Positions 49,049 through 58,147 of a stretch of DNA of 64,000 nt are shown here, piece after piece (positions within the stretch are counted from its first letter, which is position 1; each line of letters opens with the position of its first letter). Position numbers and translations under genes: made by a program. The stretch is from Solirubrobacteraceae bacterium (GTDB lineage: Bacteria; Actinomycetota; Thermoleophilia; Solirubrobacterales; Solirubrobacteraceae), in contig JAEMQS010000002.1 in assembly GCA_016463765.1 (NCBI GenBank), forward strand, positions 62,001 through 126,000. Direction: 5' to 3'. The notes beneath the pieces are model-generated. The model made no database searches. It had not been told where the DNA came from and was given only the letters and a program-made list of their open reading frames with translations.

Positions 49049-49795
49049 TCAGCGGACGAGCCAGTTCCAGCGTTCGCCCGCGGCGACCGCGTGGGCGAAC
49101 CGCGCGCGCTCGTACGGGCCGTCACCGTCCATGTCGAAGACCCGCAGACCGGGCGCGGTGAGCGCGTCGAAGATGTCCTCGGACGTCGCGCCGAACGCGC
49201 GAGCCGCGTGCACGCCGTGCTCGATCAGGATCGCCGGCTTCGCCCGCGCGAGCGTCTGCTCGGCGCCGCGCAGCAGCCCGAGCTCGGCGCCCTCGACGTC
49301 GATCTTGATGAGCGACGGCGCGGGGTGGTCGGCCAGCACGTCGTCGAGCCGGCGGATCGGGACGGTGAAGCGCTCGCGCGGCGCGTCGGCCGGGACGGCG
49401 GCCTCGCCGAGTCCGCTCAGGCCCGGGTGCTCGGGATAGAAGGTGAACTCCGCCTCGCCGTCTATCTCGGAGAGCGCGACGCGGTGCAGTTCGACCGGGG
49501 CGGAACCGAACTCCCGCTCGAGGCCCTCGAAGAGCGACGGGACCGGCTCGAACGCCACATGGCGGCCGTTCGGAGCGAGCCGGACGAACTGGCGCAGCAC
49601 GTCGCCCTTGTGCGCGCCGACGTCCACGCAGTGGTCGTCCGGACCGACGAGCGCGGCGAGCATCGCGGCCACGTGGCGGTTGTCGCGCTTCTCCCGCCGC
49701 AGCTGCTTGGAAGGCCAGTTCTCCTCGGCTCTGCGCACCGCGTCGTCCAGGCCGACGCGCCGCAAACCCTGCTTCACCGCTCGCCGCGTGTTCAT
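49049..49795 (-). CDS. FkbM-family methyltransferase
   Basis: A 248-residue SAM-dependent methyltransferase: Cys-Val-Asp-Val-Gly-Ala-His-Lys-Gly-Asp near 57, Ala-Phe-Glu-Pro-Val-Pro near 82, and Leu-Ile-Lys-Ile-Asp-Val-Glu-Gly-Ala-Glu near 162, the FkbM signature. ATG at 49795 has TAGGGT 7 nt upstream. It is the third FkbM-like protein of the window and the only one next to a flippase. Divergent from gmd. Confidence 0.85.
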   Translation of the reverse strand: MNTRRAVKQGLRRVGLDDAVRRAEENWPSKQLRREKRDNRHVAAMLAALVGPDDHCVDVGAHKGDVLRQFVRLAPNGRHVAFEPVPSLFEGLEREFGSAPVELHRVALSEIDGEAEFTFYPEHPGLSGLGEAAVPADAPRERFTVPIRRLDDVLADHPAPSLIKIDVEGAELGLLRGAEQTLARAKPAILIEHGVHAARAFGATSEDIFDALTAPGLRVFDMDGDGPYERARFAHAVAAGERWNWLVR

Positions 49796-49802
49796 CCGCG
49801 CC

Positions 49803-49808
49803 ACCCTA
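49803..49808 (-). promoter_or_regulatory. -10 hexamer, leaderless-type
   Basis: Reverse-strand TAGGGT, 7 nt before the ATG at 49795. Confidence 0.6.
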
Positions 49809-49848
49809 CGTGGTCGCCCTCCGGACGACACGTTCGCGCGCCAGCCAC

Positions 49849-50829
<981 letters not shown>

Positions 50830-50839
50830 TAGGGCCCGG

Positions 50840-51883
50840 ATGCTCGAGAGCCTGTGGAGGCGCCCGCGCGGACGCACCGTCGCCCGCGCGGTCCGGCGCA
50901 TCGCGCCTGAGCCCACGCCGCCCGGGCCCCCGCCGTACCCGTTCGACCTCGCGGAGCGCTCCGTCACGCCGGTCGGGGCGCTGCCGGGCCCGGTCATCGG
51001 CACGTTCGTCGATCGCCTGACCGCGGACGACCTGCGCCGGCTCGACGAGGTCATGCAGGGCCATCCGCCCGAGCTGTGGACGGACGCCGACGAGCAGAGC
51101 CGGCGCGCGCACGCCATCCAGTTCGCGCTGTGGTTCGAGATCCCGGGGGTCGAGGAGCGCGTCGGCTTGAGCAACGCCCAGCCGCCCGAGCACATCCACC
51201 ACATGGCAAGCGGTCCGCTGGCCGCCGGCGGCGGGCTCCTCCAGGCCGAACAGCTGCACACCGCGCTCACCGACGTCGGCGCCGCCCCCGGCCCCGATGA
51301 CGCGATCCTCGACTTCGGCTGTTCATCGGGCCGCGTCGTCCGCGTGCTGGCCGCGGCGCTGCCCGAGGCCCGCTGGCTGGGCTGCGACCCCAACGCCGAC
51401 GCCGTCGCCTGGGCCGACGAGCACCTGCCGGGCATCGAGTTCTTCGCCAGCCCGCTCGAGCCGCCGCTGCCCGAGCTGGCCGACGGCAAGCTGACGGGCG
51501 CCTACGCGATCTCGATCTGGTCGCACTTCGACGAGGGGCCCGCGCTGCGCTGGCTCGGGGAGATGCGGCGGGTGATCCGCCCCGGCGGGCACCTGATCAT
51601 CACGACCCACGGCATCCATTCGGTCGCGTACTACGCCCGCCGGGACGGCGAGGAGCCGCAGCGCGCGATCTTCGAGGCCCTCTACCGCGACGGCTTCCTG
51701 TACTTCGACGTCTTCCCCGAGGACGAGGGCGACTGGGGCGTGAAGTCCACCGGCTGGGGCATGGCGTTCATGACGGCCGAGTGGTTGCAGGCGCGGGTCA
51801 CGCCGGACTGGTCGGTCGCCCTGTTCCGCCCCGGCGCGATCGAGGGTAATCAGGACCTCTACGTCCTGCGCCGCGAACGCTAG
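50840..51883 (+). CDS. class I SAM-dependent methyltransferase
   Basis: A 347-residue protein. The first 140 residues are an N-terminal helical domain of unknown role. The SAM fold starts with Ile-Leu-Asp-Phe-Gly-Cys-Ser-Ser-Gly-Arg near 155, then Trp-Leu-Gly-Cys-Asp-Pro-Asn, Ala-Ile-Ser-Ile-Trp-Ser-His-Phe-Asp near 222 and Ile-Arg-Pro-Gly-Gly-His-Leu. The start lies 10 nt after gmd on the same strand, so they share a message; a deoxymannose-derived sugar is a plausible substrate. The stop interlocks with the convergent gene at CTAG 51880-51883. Confidence 0.82.
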   Translation: MLESLWRRPRGRTVARAVRRIAPEPTPPGPPPYPFDLAERSVTPVGALPGPVIGTFVDRLTADDLRRLDEVMQGHPPELWTDADEQSRRAHAIQFALWFEIPGVEERVGLSNAQPPEHIHHMASGPLAAGGGLLQAEQLHTALTDVGAAPGPDDAILDFGCSSGRVVRVLAAALPEARWLGCDPNADAVAWADEHLPGIEFFASPLEPPLPELADGKLTGAYAISIWSHFDEGPALRWLGEMRRVIRPGGHLIITTHGIHSVAYYARRDGEEPQRAIFEALYRDGFLYFDVFPEDEGDWGVKSTGWGMAFMTAEWLQARVTPDWSVALFRPGAIEGNQDLYVLRRER

Positions 51884-52848
51884 AGCGACGGTCCGCCGAG
51901 CTCGACGAGGTCGGCGGCGACCATCTCCGCGATGGTCTCCTCGAAGCTCGTCTCCAGCTCCCACCCGAGCACCTCGCGCGCCCGGGACGGGTCGCCCACC
52001 GGCGCCGTGGCCTCCGGGGCCCGCACGAACGCCGGGTTCACGGTCACATGGTCGCGCCAGTCGAGGTCCACGACGGCGAACGCGGCCGTGACGAGGTCCT
52101 CGACCGTCCGGCCGACGCCCGAGGCGAACACATAGTCCCCGGGCTCGCCGTGCTGGAGCCCCATCCACACGCCGCGCACGACGTCGCGGGCGTGGCACCA
52201 GTCGCGCACCGCGTCCATCGAGCCCAGCTCGAGCGTGTCGGCCTGGCCGAGCTTGATCGCCGCCGCGCCGCGCGTGACCTTGCGCGGCAGGAAGTGGTCG
52301 GGCCGGCGGGGCGACTCGTGGTTGAACGTGATCCCCGAGTTGGCGAACAGGCCGTGGTGGGCGCGCATGACGCGGACCATGTGGTGGGCGGCGAGCTTCG
52401 CCACGCCGTACGGCGCGCGCGGCCGGCACGGCGAGTCCTCGTTCTGGGGGGACTCGCCCGCGTCACCGAAGATCTCGCTCGAGGTCGCGACGTGGACCTT
52501 GATCGACCGGTCGATCTCGATGACCGCCGCGAGCAGCGTCGAGGTGGCGCCGGCGATAGCGGCCATGGTGGACGTCGGGTCCTCCCAGGAGGCCGGGACG
52601 AAGGTCGGCGCGGCGAGGTGGTAGAGCTCGTCGGGGCGCACGTCGGCGATCGCGCGGCGCAGCGACGCGGGATCCAGGAGGTCGCCGCGGACCAGCTCGA
52701 CCCGGCCCTCGACCTCCCGCAAAGTGGGGATGTCCTCGTCCGGGTCCCGGCGTACCAGCCCCACGACCTCGTACTGTTTAGCGACCAGAAACTCGGCGAG
52801 GTAGGAACCATCCTGTCCGCCGATGCCGGTGATGAGCGCTCGCGCCAC
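51880..52848 (-). CDS. GMD-like SDR (second GDP-mannose dehydratase or RMD-type reductase)
   Basis: A 322-residue extended SDR clearly homologous to the gmd product: Ala-Leu-Ile-Thr-Gly-Ile-Gly-Gly-Gln-Asp-Gly-Ser-Tyr-Leu at the start, Ser-Ser-Glu-Ile-Phe-Gly near 120, Tyr147-Gly-Val-Ala-Lys151 and Phe-Asn-His-Glu-Ser-Pro-Arg-Arg near 177. Several positions differ: Gly-Gly instead of Thr-Gly in the loop, and Arg-Arg-Asp-Pro where GMD has Arg-Arg-Ala-Ser. It may be a second dehydratase or a 4-reductase giving GDP-rhamnose or 6-deoxytalose. GTG at 52848 is placed by TAGGCT 7 nt upstream. Confidence 0.82.
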   Translation of the reverse strand: MARALITGIGGQDGSYLAEFLVAKQYEVVGLVRRDPDEDIPTLREVEGRVELVRGDLLDPASLRRAIADVRPDELYHLAAPTFVPASWEDPTSTMAAIAGATSTLLAAVIEIDRSIKVHVATSSEIFGDAGESPQNEDSPCRPRAPYGVAKLAAHHMVRVMRAHHGLFANSGITFNHESPRRPDHFLPRKVTRGAAAIKLGQADTLELGSMDAVRDWCHARDVVRGVWMGLQHGEPGDYVFASGVGRTVEDLVTAAFAVVDLDWRDHVTVNPAFVRAPEATAPVGDPSRAREVLGWELETSFEETIAEMVAADLVELGGPSL

Positions 52849-52855
52849 GACCGGC

Positions 52856-52861
52856 AGCCTA
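52856..52861 (-). promoter_or_regulatory. -10 hexamer, leaderless-type
   Basis: Reverse-strand TAGGCT, 7 nt before the GTG at 52848; the surrounding CATAGGCTGCCG is also found before the ATG at 11641. Confidence 0.6.
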
Positions 52862-52906
52862 TGGAAGAAACGAAACCAACAGCCGACTGCGGCGTTGGTA
52901 TCAGCA

Positions 52907-53755
52907 ATGGCCATCGATCCCCCCACCGCCCGCACCGCCGCGACGCCGCCTGAGGCACCCGCGCCGCTGCCGGCCGCTCCGGCGCTGCCCGCCAAGGCGG
53001 AGCTCCTCGGGGTTCCCGTCGCGCTCACGGACTACGAGCAGACGCTGGACTGGATCGACGGCATGGTCGCGGCCCAGGCGCACGGCTACGTCTGCGTCGC
53101 GGCGGTCCACACGATCATGGCCTTCGGTGAGGACCCCGGCCTGGAGCGCGCCGTCCTCGCCTCCTCGATGACCGTGCCCGACGGGCAGCCGATCGTGTGG
53201 GCGCTCAACGCGCTCGGCCACCAGCTCGACGACCGCGTGTACGGCCCGACGCTCATGGCGAAGGCCTGCGAGCGCGCCGCGCGCACCGGGCAGCGGATCT
53301 TCCTCTACGGCGGGCGCAACGAGGGCGCGCTCGTGCAGCTCACGCTGAACCTGCGTCGCCAGTACCCCGGCCTGCGGATCGTCGGCGGGTACTCCCCGCC
53401 GTTCCGTGACCTCTCCGCCGAGGAGGAGCAGCAGGTCGTCGACATGATCGACGGCTCCGGGGCCGACGTCGTCTGGGTCGGCATCGGCGTGCCCAAGCAG
53501 GAGAAGTGGATGTACGCGATGCGCGACCGCCTCCAGGCACCCGTGCTCGTGGGCGTCGGCGCCGCGTTCGACTTCCACGCCGGGCTCGTCCCGCAGGCCC
53601 CGGCGCTGCTGCAGCGCTTCGGCCTGGAATGGGCGTTCCGGCTCGCGCAGGAGCCTCGGCGGCTGTGGAAGCGCTACGCGCGCTACAACCCGCTGTTCGT
53701 GCTCGGCTTCGCGCGGCAGTACGCGGCACAGCGCCGTGCGGCACGCACGCGTTAG
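52907..53755 (+). CDS. WecG/TagA/CpsF-family glycosyltransferase
   Basis: GT26-type transferase that usually adds ManNAc or ManNAcA to a lipid-linked first sugar. After a Pro/Ala-rich N-terminus of about 22 residues, the 282-residue protein shows Leu-Leu-Gly-Val-Pro-Val, Val-Pro-Asp-Gly-Gln-Pro-Ile-Val-Trp near 88 (family signature with catalytic Asp), Arg-Ile-Phe-Leu-Tyr-Gly-Gly near 128, Val-Gly-Ile-Gly-Val-Pro-Lys-Gln-Glu near 188 and Gly-Val-Gly-Ala-Ala-Phe-Asp-Phe near 210. The dehydrogenase that follows could make its uronic acid donor. No Shine-Dalgarno or TANNNT was seen before ATG 52907, so the start is less certain. Confidence 0.87.
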   Translation: MAIDPPTARTAATPPEAPAPLPAAPALPAKAELLGVPVALTDYEQTLDWIDGMVAAQAHGYVCVAAVHTIMAFGEDPGLERAVLASSMTVPDGQPIVWALNALGHQLDDRVYGPTLMAKACERAARTGQRIFLYGGRNEGALVQLTLNLRRQYPGLRIVGGYSPPFRDLSAEEEQQVVDMIDGSGADVVWVGIGVPKQEKWMYAMRDRLQAPVLVGVGAAFDFHAGLVPQAPALLQRFGLEWAFRLAQEPRRLWKRYARYNPLFVLGFARQYAAQRRAARTR

Positions 53756-53758
53756 CCT
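53753..53758 (+). promoter_or_regulatory. -10 hexamer overlapping a stop codon
   Basis: TAGCCT, 11 nt before the ATG at 53770. Its TAG is also the stop codon of the WecG/TagA gene. Confidence 0.45.
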
Positions 53759-53769
53759 GAGCCGTCGCC

Positions 53770-55014
53770 ATGGCTGATGTCGCCGTCATCGGAGTGGGCC
53801 GCATCGGTCTGCCCCTCGCACTGAGCTTCGCCGACCGCGGGCTGTCCGTGATCGGCGTCGACAAGGACGCCGACCGCCTCGGCGCGATCCGCGAGCGGCG
53901 CATGCCGTTCCAGGAGGACGGGGCGCAGGAGCTGCTCGACCGCGTCGACCTCACGCTGACCGACCGCGTGGCCGACGCCGCCCAGGCCGACGCGATCGTG
54001 CTCACGCTCGGCACGCCGTCGTTCAGCCACATCGAGATCGACATCCGCGACATCCGCAGCGCGCTCGACGATCTGCTCCCGCACCTGCGCCCCGGCCAGA
54101 CGATCATCCTGCGCTCGACCGTCGCGCCCGGCACCACGGACTTCGTCGCCGGGTACCTGGCCAAGCACCGCGGCTTCGTGATCGGCGAGGACGTGTTCGT
54201 CGCCCACGTCCCCGAGCGGATCGCCGCGGGCCGCTTCCTCGAGGAGATCGACACGCTGCCGTGCATCGTCGGCGGGGTCGGCGAGCGGTCGGGCGAGAAG
54301 GCCGCCGAGCTGTTCGGCGTCTTCGCCGCGCCGATGGTGCAGACCACGCCGGTCGAGGCCGAGCTGGCGAAGATCTGGACCAACATCCTGCGCTACGCCA
54401 CGTTCGCCCTGCCGAACCTCCTGATGATGGACTGCGAGCAGTACGGCGCGAACGTCTTCGAGGTCATCGACCTCATCAACCGCGACTACCCGCGCGGCGG
54501 CATCAAGTCGCCCGGCCTCACGGCGGGCACGTGCCTGCGCAAGGACTTCGCCTTCAGCGAGGAGCGCTCGAACGCCCCGGGCATGCTGCTGGCCGTCAGC
54601 CGCGTCAACGAGTCCGTGCCGCTGTTCCTCGTCGAGGGGATGAAGCGACGGCTCGACGGGCTGTCCGGCAAGAAGGTCGCCGTCCTCGGCCTGGCGTTCA
54701 AGTCCGGCACCGACGACGAACGCGACTCCCTCAGCCACAAGCTCATCCGCCTGCTCGAGCGCGAGCTCGCCGATGTCGCGGTGTGTGACCCCCACGTGGT
54801 GACGCCCACGCTGCCGCTCGAGGACGCCGTCGCGGGCGCCGACGCCGTCGTCGTCGCCACGAACCACCCGGAGTTCTCCGGCCTGGAGAAGCTCCGCGAG
54901 GTCGCGGCCATCGCCGGCGACCCGCTCGTCGTCGACCCCTGGAACGCCTTCGGCGCGGGACAGGTCTTCGCCTACGCCAAGGAACTCAGCACGCTGGCGG
55001 TGCAGCCCTCGTGA
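53770..55014 (+). CDS. nucleotide-sugar 6-dehydrogenase (UDP-glucose / UDP-ManNAc dehydrogenase family)
   Basis: Oxidises the C6 alcohol of an NDP-sugar to the uronic acid with two NAD. The 414-residue protein has Val-Ile-Gly-Val-Gly-Arg-Ile-Gly-Leu-Pro near 6 (NAD loop), Leu-Arg-Ser-Thr-Val-Ala-Pro-Gly-Thr near 117, Glu-Ala-Glu-Leu-Ala-Lys-Ile-Trp-Thr-Asn near 198, Cys255 in Ala-Gly-Thr-Cys-Leu-Arg-Lys-Asp-Phe as catalytic thiol, and Leu-Gly-Leu-Ala-Phe-Lys-Ser-Gly-Thr-Asp-Asp near 310. Its place behind a WecG/TagA transferase favours a WecC-like role (UDP-ManNAcA), but UDP-glucose is possible. The stop overlaps the epimerase start as GTGA. Confidence 0.87.
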   Translation: MADVAVIGVGRIGLPLALSFADRGLSVIGVDKDADRLGAIRERRMPFQEDGAQELLDRVDLTLTDRVADAAQADAIVLTLGTPSFSHIEIDIRDIRSALDDLLPHLRPGQTIILRSTVAPGTTDFVAGYLAKHRGFVIGEDVFVAHVPERIAAGRFLEEIDTLPCIVGGVGERSGEKAAELFGVFAAPMVQTTPVEAELAKIWTNILRYATFALPNLLMMDCEQYGANVFEVIDLINRDYPRGGIKSPGLTAGTCLRKDFAFSEERSNAPGMLLAVSRVNESVPLFLVEGMKRRLDGLSGKKVAVLGLAFKSGTDDERDSLSHKLIRLLERELADVAVCDPHVVTPTLPLEDAVAGADAVVVATNHPEFSGLEKLREVAAIAGDPLVVDPWNAFGAGQVFAYAKELSTLAVQPS

Positions 55015-55976
55015 GCAAGGTCCTCGTCACCGGCGGCGCCGGCACCATCGGCCGTGCGGTCGTCAAGCGCCTCCTGCGCGACGGCGAGCACGAGGTGCGT
55101 GTCTCCGACCAGCGCACGCCGCCGTCGTGGATGGACGGCAAGGTCGAGGTCCACATGGGCGACCTGCGCGACCAGGCGCAGGCCGACGCCGCCGCGGCGG
55201 GCTGCGACCACGTCATCCACCTCGCCGCGATCGTCGGCGGCATCGGCAACTTCCACAAGCTGCCGCTGACGCTCACCGACATGAACGCGGCGCTCTACAC
55301 GACGACGATCGGCGCGGCGCTGAAGGCCGACGTCGCGCGCTACACGTACGTGTCGTCGTCCATGGTCTTCGAGAACGCGACCGAGTACCCGACGACCGAG
55401 GACCACATCAAGACCTGCCCGGTCCCCACCAGCGCGTACGGGTTCAGCAAGCTCGCCGGCGAGGTGTGGGTGCGCGCCGCGCAGGAGGAGCACGGCCTGC
55501 GCTACACGATCTGCCGCCCGTTCAACGCCTACGGGCCGGGCGAGATGCCCGAGGACGAGCCCGGCATCGCGCACATGGTGCCCGACGTCATCAAGAAGGT
55601 CCTCGCGGGCATGGACCCGCTGCCGATCTTCGGCGACGGCACCCAGACGCGCACCATCACCCACACCGACGACATCGCCGACGGCATCGTCACGGCGACG
55701 TTCCACCCGGCTGCCGCGGGCGAAGCGTTCAACATCTCCGCCGCGCAGGAGCAAACGGTCAAGGAGATCGCCGCGGTCATCTGGGAGCAGTGCGGCAAGG
55801 ATCCCGACGCGCTGACGTTCGAGCACCTGCCCACGTTCGCCGTCGACGTCGTGCGCCGTTGGCCGAGCGTCGAGAAGGCCAAGCGCGTCCTCGGGTGGGA
55901 GGCGCAGATCGGCGTCGAGCAGGGCATCGCGGACACCGTCGCGTGGCTCCGCCAGGAGCTGCCCGCCACCGCGTGA
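55011..55976 (+). CDS. NAD-dependent nucleotide-sugar epimerase/dehydratase (SDR)
   Basis: A 321-residue extended SDR with Val-Leu-Val-Thr-Gly-Gly-Ala-Gly-Thr-Ile-Gly near 4, His-Leu-Ala-Ala-Ile-Val-Gly near 70, Ser-Ser-Ser-Met-Val-Phe near 115 and Tyr143-Gly-Phe-Ser-Lys147. The extended central part resembles GDP-mannose epimerases and fucose synthases more than GalE, but substrate cannot be fixed. It is coupled on both sides: GTG at 55011 overlaps the dehydrogenase stop, and its own stop overlaps the next start by one base (TGATG). Confidence 0.83.
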   Translation: MSKVLVTGGAGTIGRAVVKRLLRDGEHEVRVSDQRTPPSWMDGKVEVHMGDLRDQAQADAAAAGCDHVIHLAAIVGGIGNFHKLPLTLTDMNAALYTTTIGAALKADVARYTYVSSSMVFENATEYPTTEDHIKTCPVPTSAYGFSKLAGEVWVRAAQEEHGLRYTICRPFNAYGPGEMPEDEPGIAHMVPDVIKKVLAGMDPLPIFGDGTQTRTITHTDDIADGIVTATFHPAAAGEAFNISAAQEQTVKEIAAVIWEQCGKDPDALTFEHLPTFAVDVVRRWPSVEKAKRVLGWEAQIGVEQGIADTVAWLRQELPATA

Positions 55977-56431
55977 TGGCCGGCCCGCAGCCCACCGTCT
56001 ACACGATCGGCTACGAAAAGCTGCTGCCCGCCGCGCTCGTCAACGAGCTCGTGGTCGCCGACGTCCAGCGCCTGATCGACGTCCGCTACCGGCCCCAGTC
56101 ACGGCGCGCCGGGATGAGCAAGACGCGCCTCGGCGAGACGCTGGCCGACCATCGGATCGTCTACGAGCACCGCCGCGAGCTCGGCACGCCGCCGGACATC
56201 CGCCACGACTACAAGTCCGGCCGGGTGGCGGAGGGCGCGGCGCGCTTTGCCCGGTACATCGAGGAGGAGCACGGCGACGCGCTGGATGCGCTCGCCGAGG
56301 AGCTCTGCACCGAGGGCGTCCCGACGACCGCGCTCATGTGTCTCGAGGACGACCCGGAACATTGCCACCGCCGGATCCTCACCGACGCGCTGCAGCGGCG
56401 CCGGCCGGACCTGCGGGTCATCGACCTGTAG
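55976..56431 (+). CDS. DUF488 family protein
   Basis: A 151-residue cytoplasmic protein. Val-Tyr-Thr-Ile-Gly-Tyr-Glu near 9, Ile-Asp-Val-Arg-Tyr-Arg-Pro-Gln-Ser-Arg-Arg near 34 and Cys-Leu-Glu-Asp-Asp-Pro-Glu-His-Cys-His-Arg near 123 are the three conserved blocks of DUF488, a family of unknown function with a conserved Cys/His cluster. It is translated straight from the epimerase message (TGATG junction, or GTG at 55973 overlapping as GTGA). A link to glycan synthesis is not obvious. A strong terminator follows. Confidence 0.85.
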   Translation: MAGPQPTVYTIGYEKLLPAALVNELVVADVQRLIDVRYRPQSRRAGMSKTRLGETLADHRIVYEHRRELGTPPDIRHDYKSGRVAEGAARFARYIEEEHGDALDALAEELCTEGVPTTALMCLEDDPEHCHRRILTDALQRRRPDLRVIDL

Positions 56432-56447
56432 CGCGGGGTGTGGCGCG

Positions 56448-56470
56448 TTTGTCAGCAGGTGGCTGACAAA
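56448..56470. terminator. bidirectional terminator
   Basis: Perfect 9-bp stem TTTGTCAGC / GCTGACAAA with the 5-nt loop AGGTG, midway between convergent stops at 56431 and 56489. The A and T ends give a short U-run in both directions. It is the clearest terminator of the window. Confidence 0.75.
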
Positions 56471-56488
56471 GGCGCCGCAGCGGCACGC

Positions 56489-58147
56489 TCAGGGCGCGCC
56501 CGGCGCCGCCTCGGTGGCCAGCGGCTTGTCCGGCAGCCGGCGCGCCACCGGAACCGCCAGCAGCGCGAGGATCGCGGCCAGGAACAGCGCGGTCCGCAGG
56601 CCGTCGAGCCGGGAGTCCTCGTAGATCGCCACGGCCTCGTCGACCTCGTCGGGCGTCAACCCCGCGTCGCTGAGCTTCGCCGCCGCCTCGTCCGACGTGA
56701 TGATCTCCACCCCGCCCGCGGTGCCCTCCACGAGCTGCTCGCGCACGTCCTTCGGCAGCGCGGTATCCGTCGCCAGCCGGTCCTGCACGCCGGAGGTGAG
56801 CCCGATGATGAGCACCGAGCCGATGAGCGCCGTGCCCAGCGACGCGCCGAGGTTCTGCGCCGTGCCCTGCAGGCCGCTCGCAGCGTTCGCCTCGTCCGAG
56901 CCGACCGACGACATGATCACATTGCCGATCTGCGAGAGCGCGAGCCCGATCCCGCCGCCCGCGAGCAACATGGCGAACGTGAACCGCGGGCCGTTGAGCT
57001 CGGGCTGGATCGTCGCCAGCAGGACGACGATCCCGACGAGCAGCACACCGACGCCCGCGGTCACGATGGTCCGCGGCGCGACCTTCCCGCCCAGCCGGCC
57101 GCCGATCCCGCTCATCACGATGAGGGCGAGCGACAGCGGCAGCAGGCGGACGCCGGTCTCCAGGGCATCCAGCCCGAGCACGACCTGCAGGTAGACGGGC
57201 AGGATGAAGAACGTGCCCGCGAGGATCGTCTGCTGCGTGGCCATCATGCCCAGACCGTTCTGCAGCGGGCCGATGCGCAGGATCGCCGGGTCCAGCAGCG
57301 GGTCGCGGCCCGCGGCGGCGAGCTTGGCCTCGTAGCGCAGGAACCCGCCGAGGACGAAGAGGCCCGCCGCGATCATGAACGGCACGACGGAGAGCCCGAG
57401 CGGCGTGATCTCCGTGCCGCCGATGGTCAGCGCGCCCGAGGGCTGGATCCAGCCCCACGAGCCGGTCTTCAGGATCGCGAAGACGACGAGGCCGAGGCCG
57501 ATCGCCGACAGCACCGCGCCCACGTAGTCCATGCGCACCTTGTGCGCCGACCGCGGCGCGTCGCCGATCCGCGGGAGCACCAGCAGGACGAGCACGACGA
57601 CCACGCTCTCGGCGGCGAAGACGTACCGCCACGAGAACTCCGTCGTCGCGAAACCGCCGATCAGTGGGCCGAGCCCCGCACCCGCGCCCATGGCCGCCGC
57701 GAGGATGCCGTACGCCAGGGCGCGCTGGGCGCCGCTGTAGTTCGCCACGATGAGCGTCGCGAGCGCCGGGATGACCAGCACCGCGCCGAAGCCCTCGATG
57801 AACGACCAGCCGAAGTACAGCACCGTCATGTTCGGACTGATCGCGGTGATGAACGACCCGGTGCCGTAGACGACGAGGCCGATGCCCAGGATCTTCCGGC
57901 GCCCGAACAGGTCGCCCATGCGGCTGCCCGTGAGCATGAACGCCGCCATCACGAGCGTGTAGAGCGTGATCGCCGCCTGGACCGACGTGATCGACGTGTC
58001 GAGGTCGATGACGATCTGGCTGATCGCCACGTTCATCACCGTGGTGTCGAGCACCATGATGAACTGCGCCGCCGCCAGGACGGCGATCGGCAGCATGCTG
58101 GCCTTCGGTGCCGCGGGCGCGGCTACGGGTCCGGCGTCGACGCCCAC
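56489..58147 (-). CDS. MFS multidrug-type exporter, DHA2 family (14 TM)
   Basis: Proton-driven exporter of 552 residues. Motif Met-Val-Leu-Asp-Thr-Thr-Val-Met-Asn-Val-Ala in the first helix, Gly-Ser-Arg-Met-Gly-Asp-Leu-Phe-Gly-Arg-Arg-Lys in loop 2-3 and Gly-Pro-Leu-Ile-Gly-Gly in helix 5 are hallmarks of the EmrB/QacA group. About fourteen hydrophobic segments plus an extracytoplasmic loop of about 75 residues before the last helix fit the family. GTG at 58147 has GGAG 5 nt upstream and overlaps the GalE-like gene by 25 nt. It could export a drug or a lipid; nothing ties it to the glycan. Confidence 0.87.
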   Translation of the reverse strand: MGVDAGPVAAPAAPKASMLPIAVLAAAQFIMVLDTTVMNVAISQIVIDLDTSITSVQAAITLYTLVMAAFMLTGSRMGDLFGRRKILGIGLVVYGTGSFITAISPNMTVLYFGWSFIEGFGAVLVIPALATLIVANYSGAQRALAYGILAAAMGAGAGLGPLIGGFATTEFSWRYVFAAESVVVVLVLLVLPRIGDAPRSAHKVRMDYVGAVLSAIGLGLVVFAILKTGSWGWIQPSGALTIGGTEITPLGLSVVPFMIAAGLFVLGGFLRYEAKLAAAGRDPLLDPAILRIGPLQNGLGMMATQQTILAGTFFILPVYLQVVLGLDALETGVRLLPLSLALIVMSGIGGRLGGKVAPRTIVTAGVGVLLVGIVVLLATIQPELNGPRFTFAMLLAGGGIGLALSQIGNVIMSSVGSDEANAASGLQGTAQNLGASLGTALIGSVLIIGLTSGVQDRLATDTALPKDVREQLVEGTAGGVEIITSDEAAAKLSDAGLTPDEVDEAVAIYEDSRLDGLRTALFLAAILALLAVPVARRLPDKPLATEAAPGAP

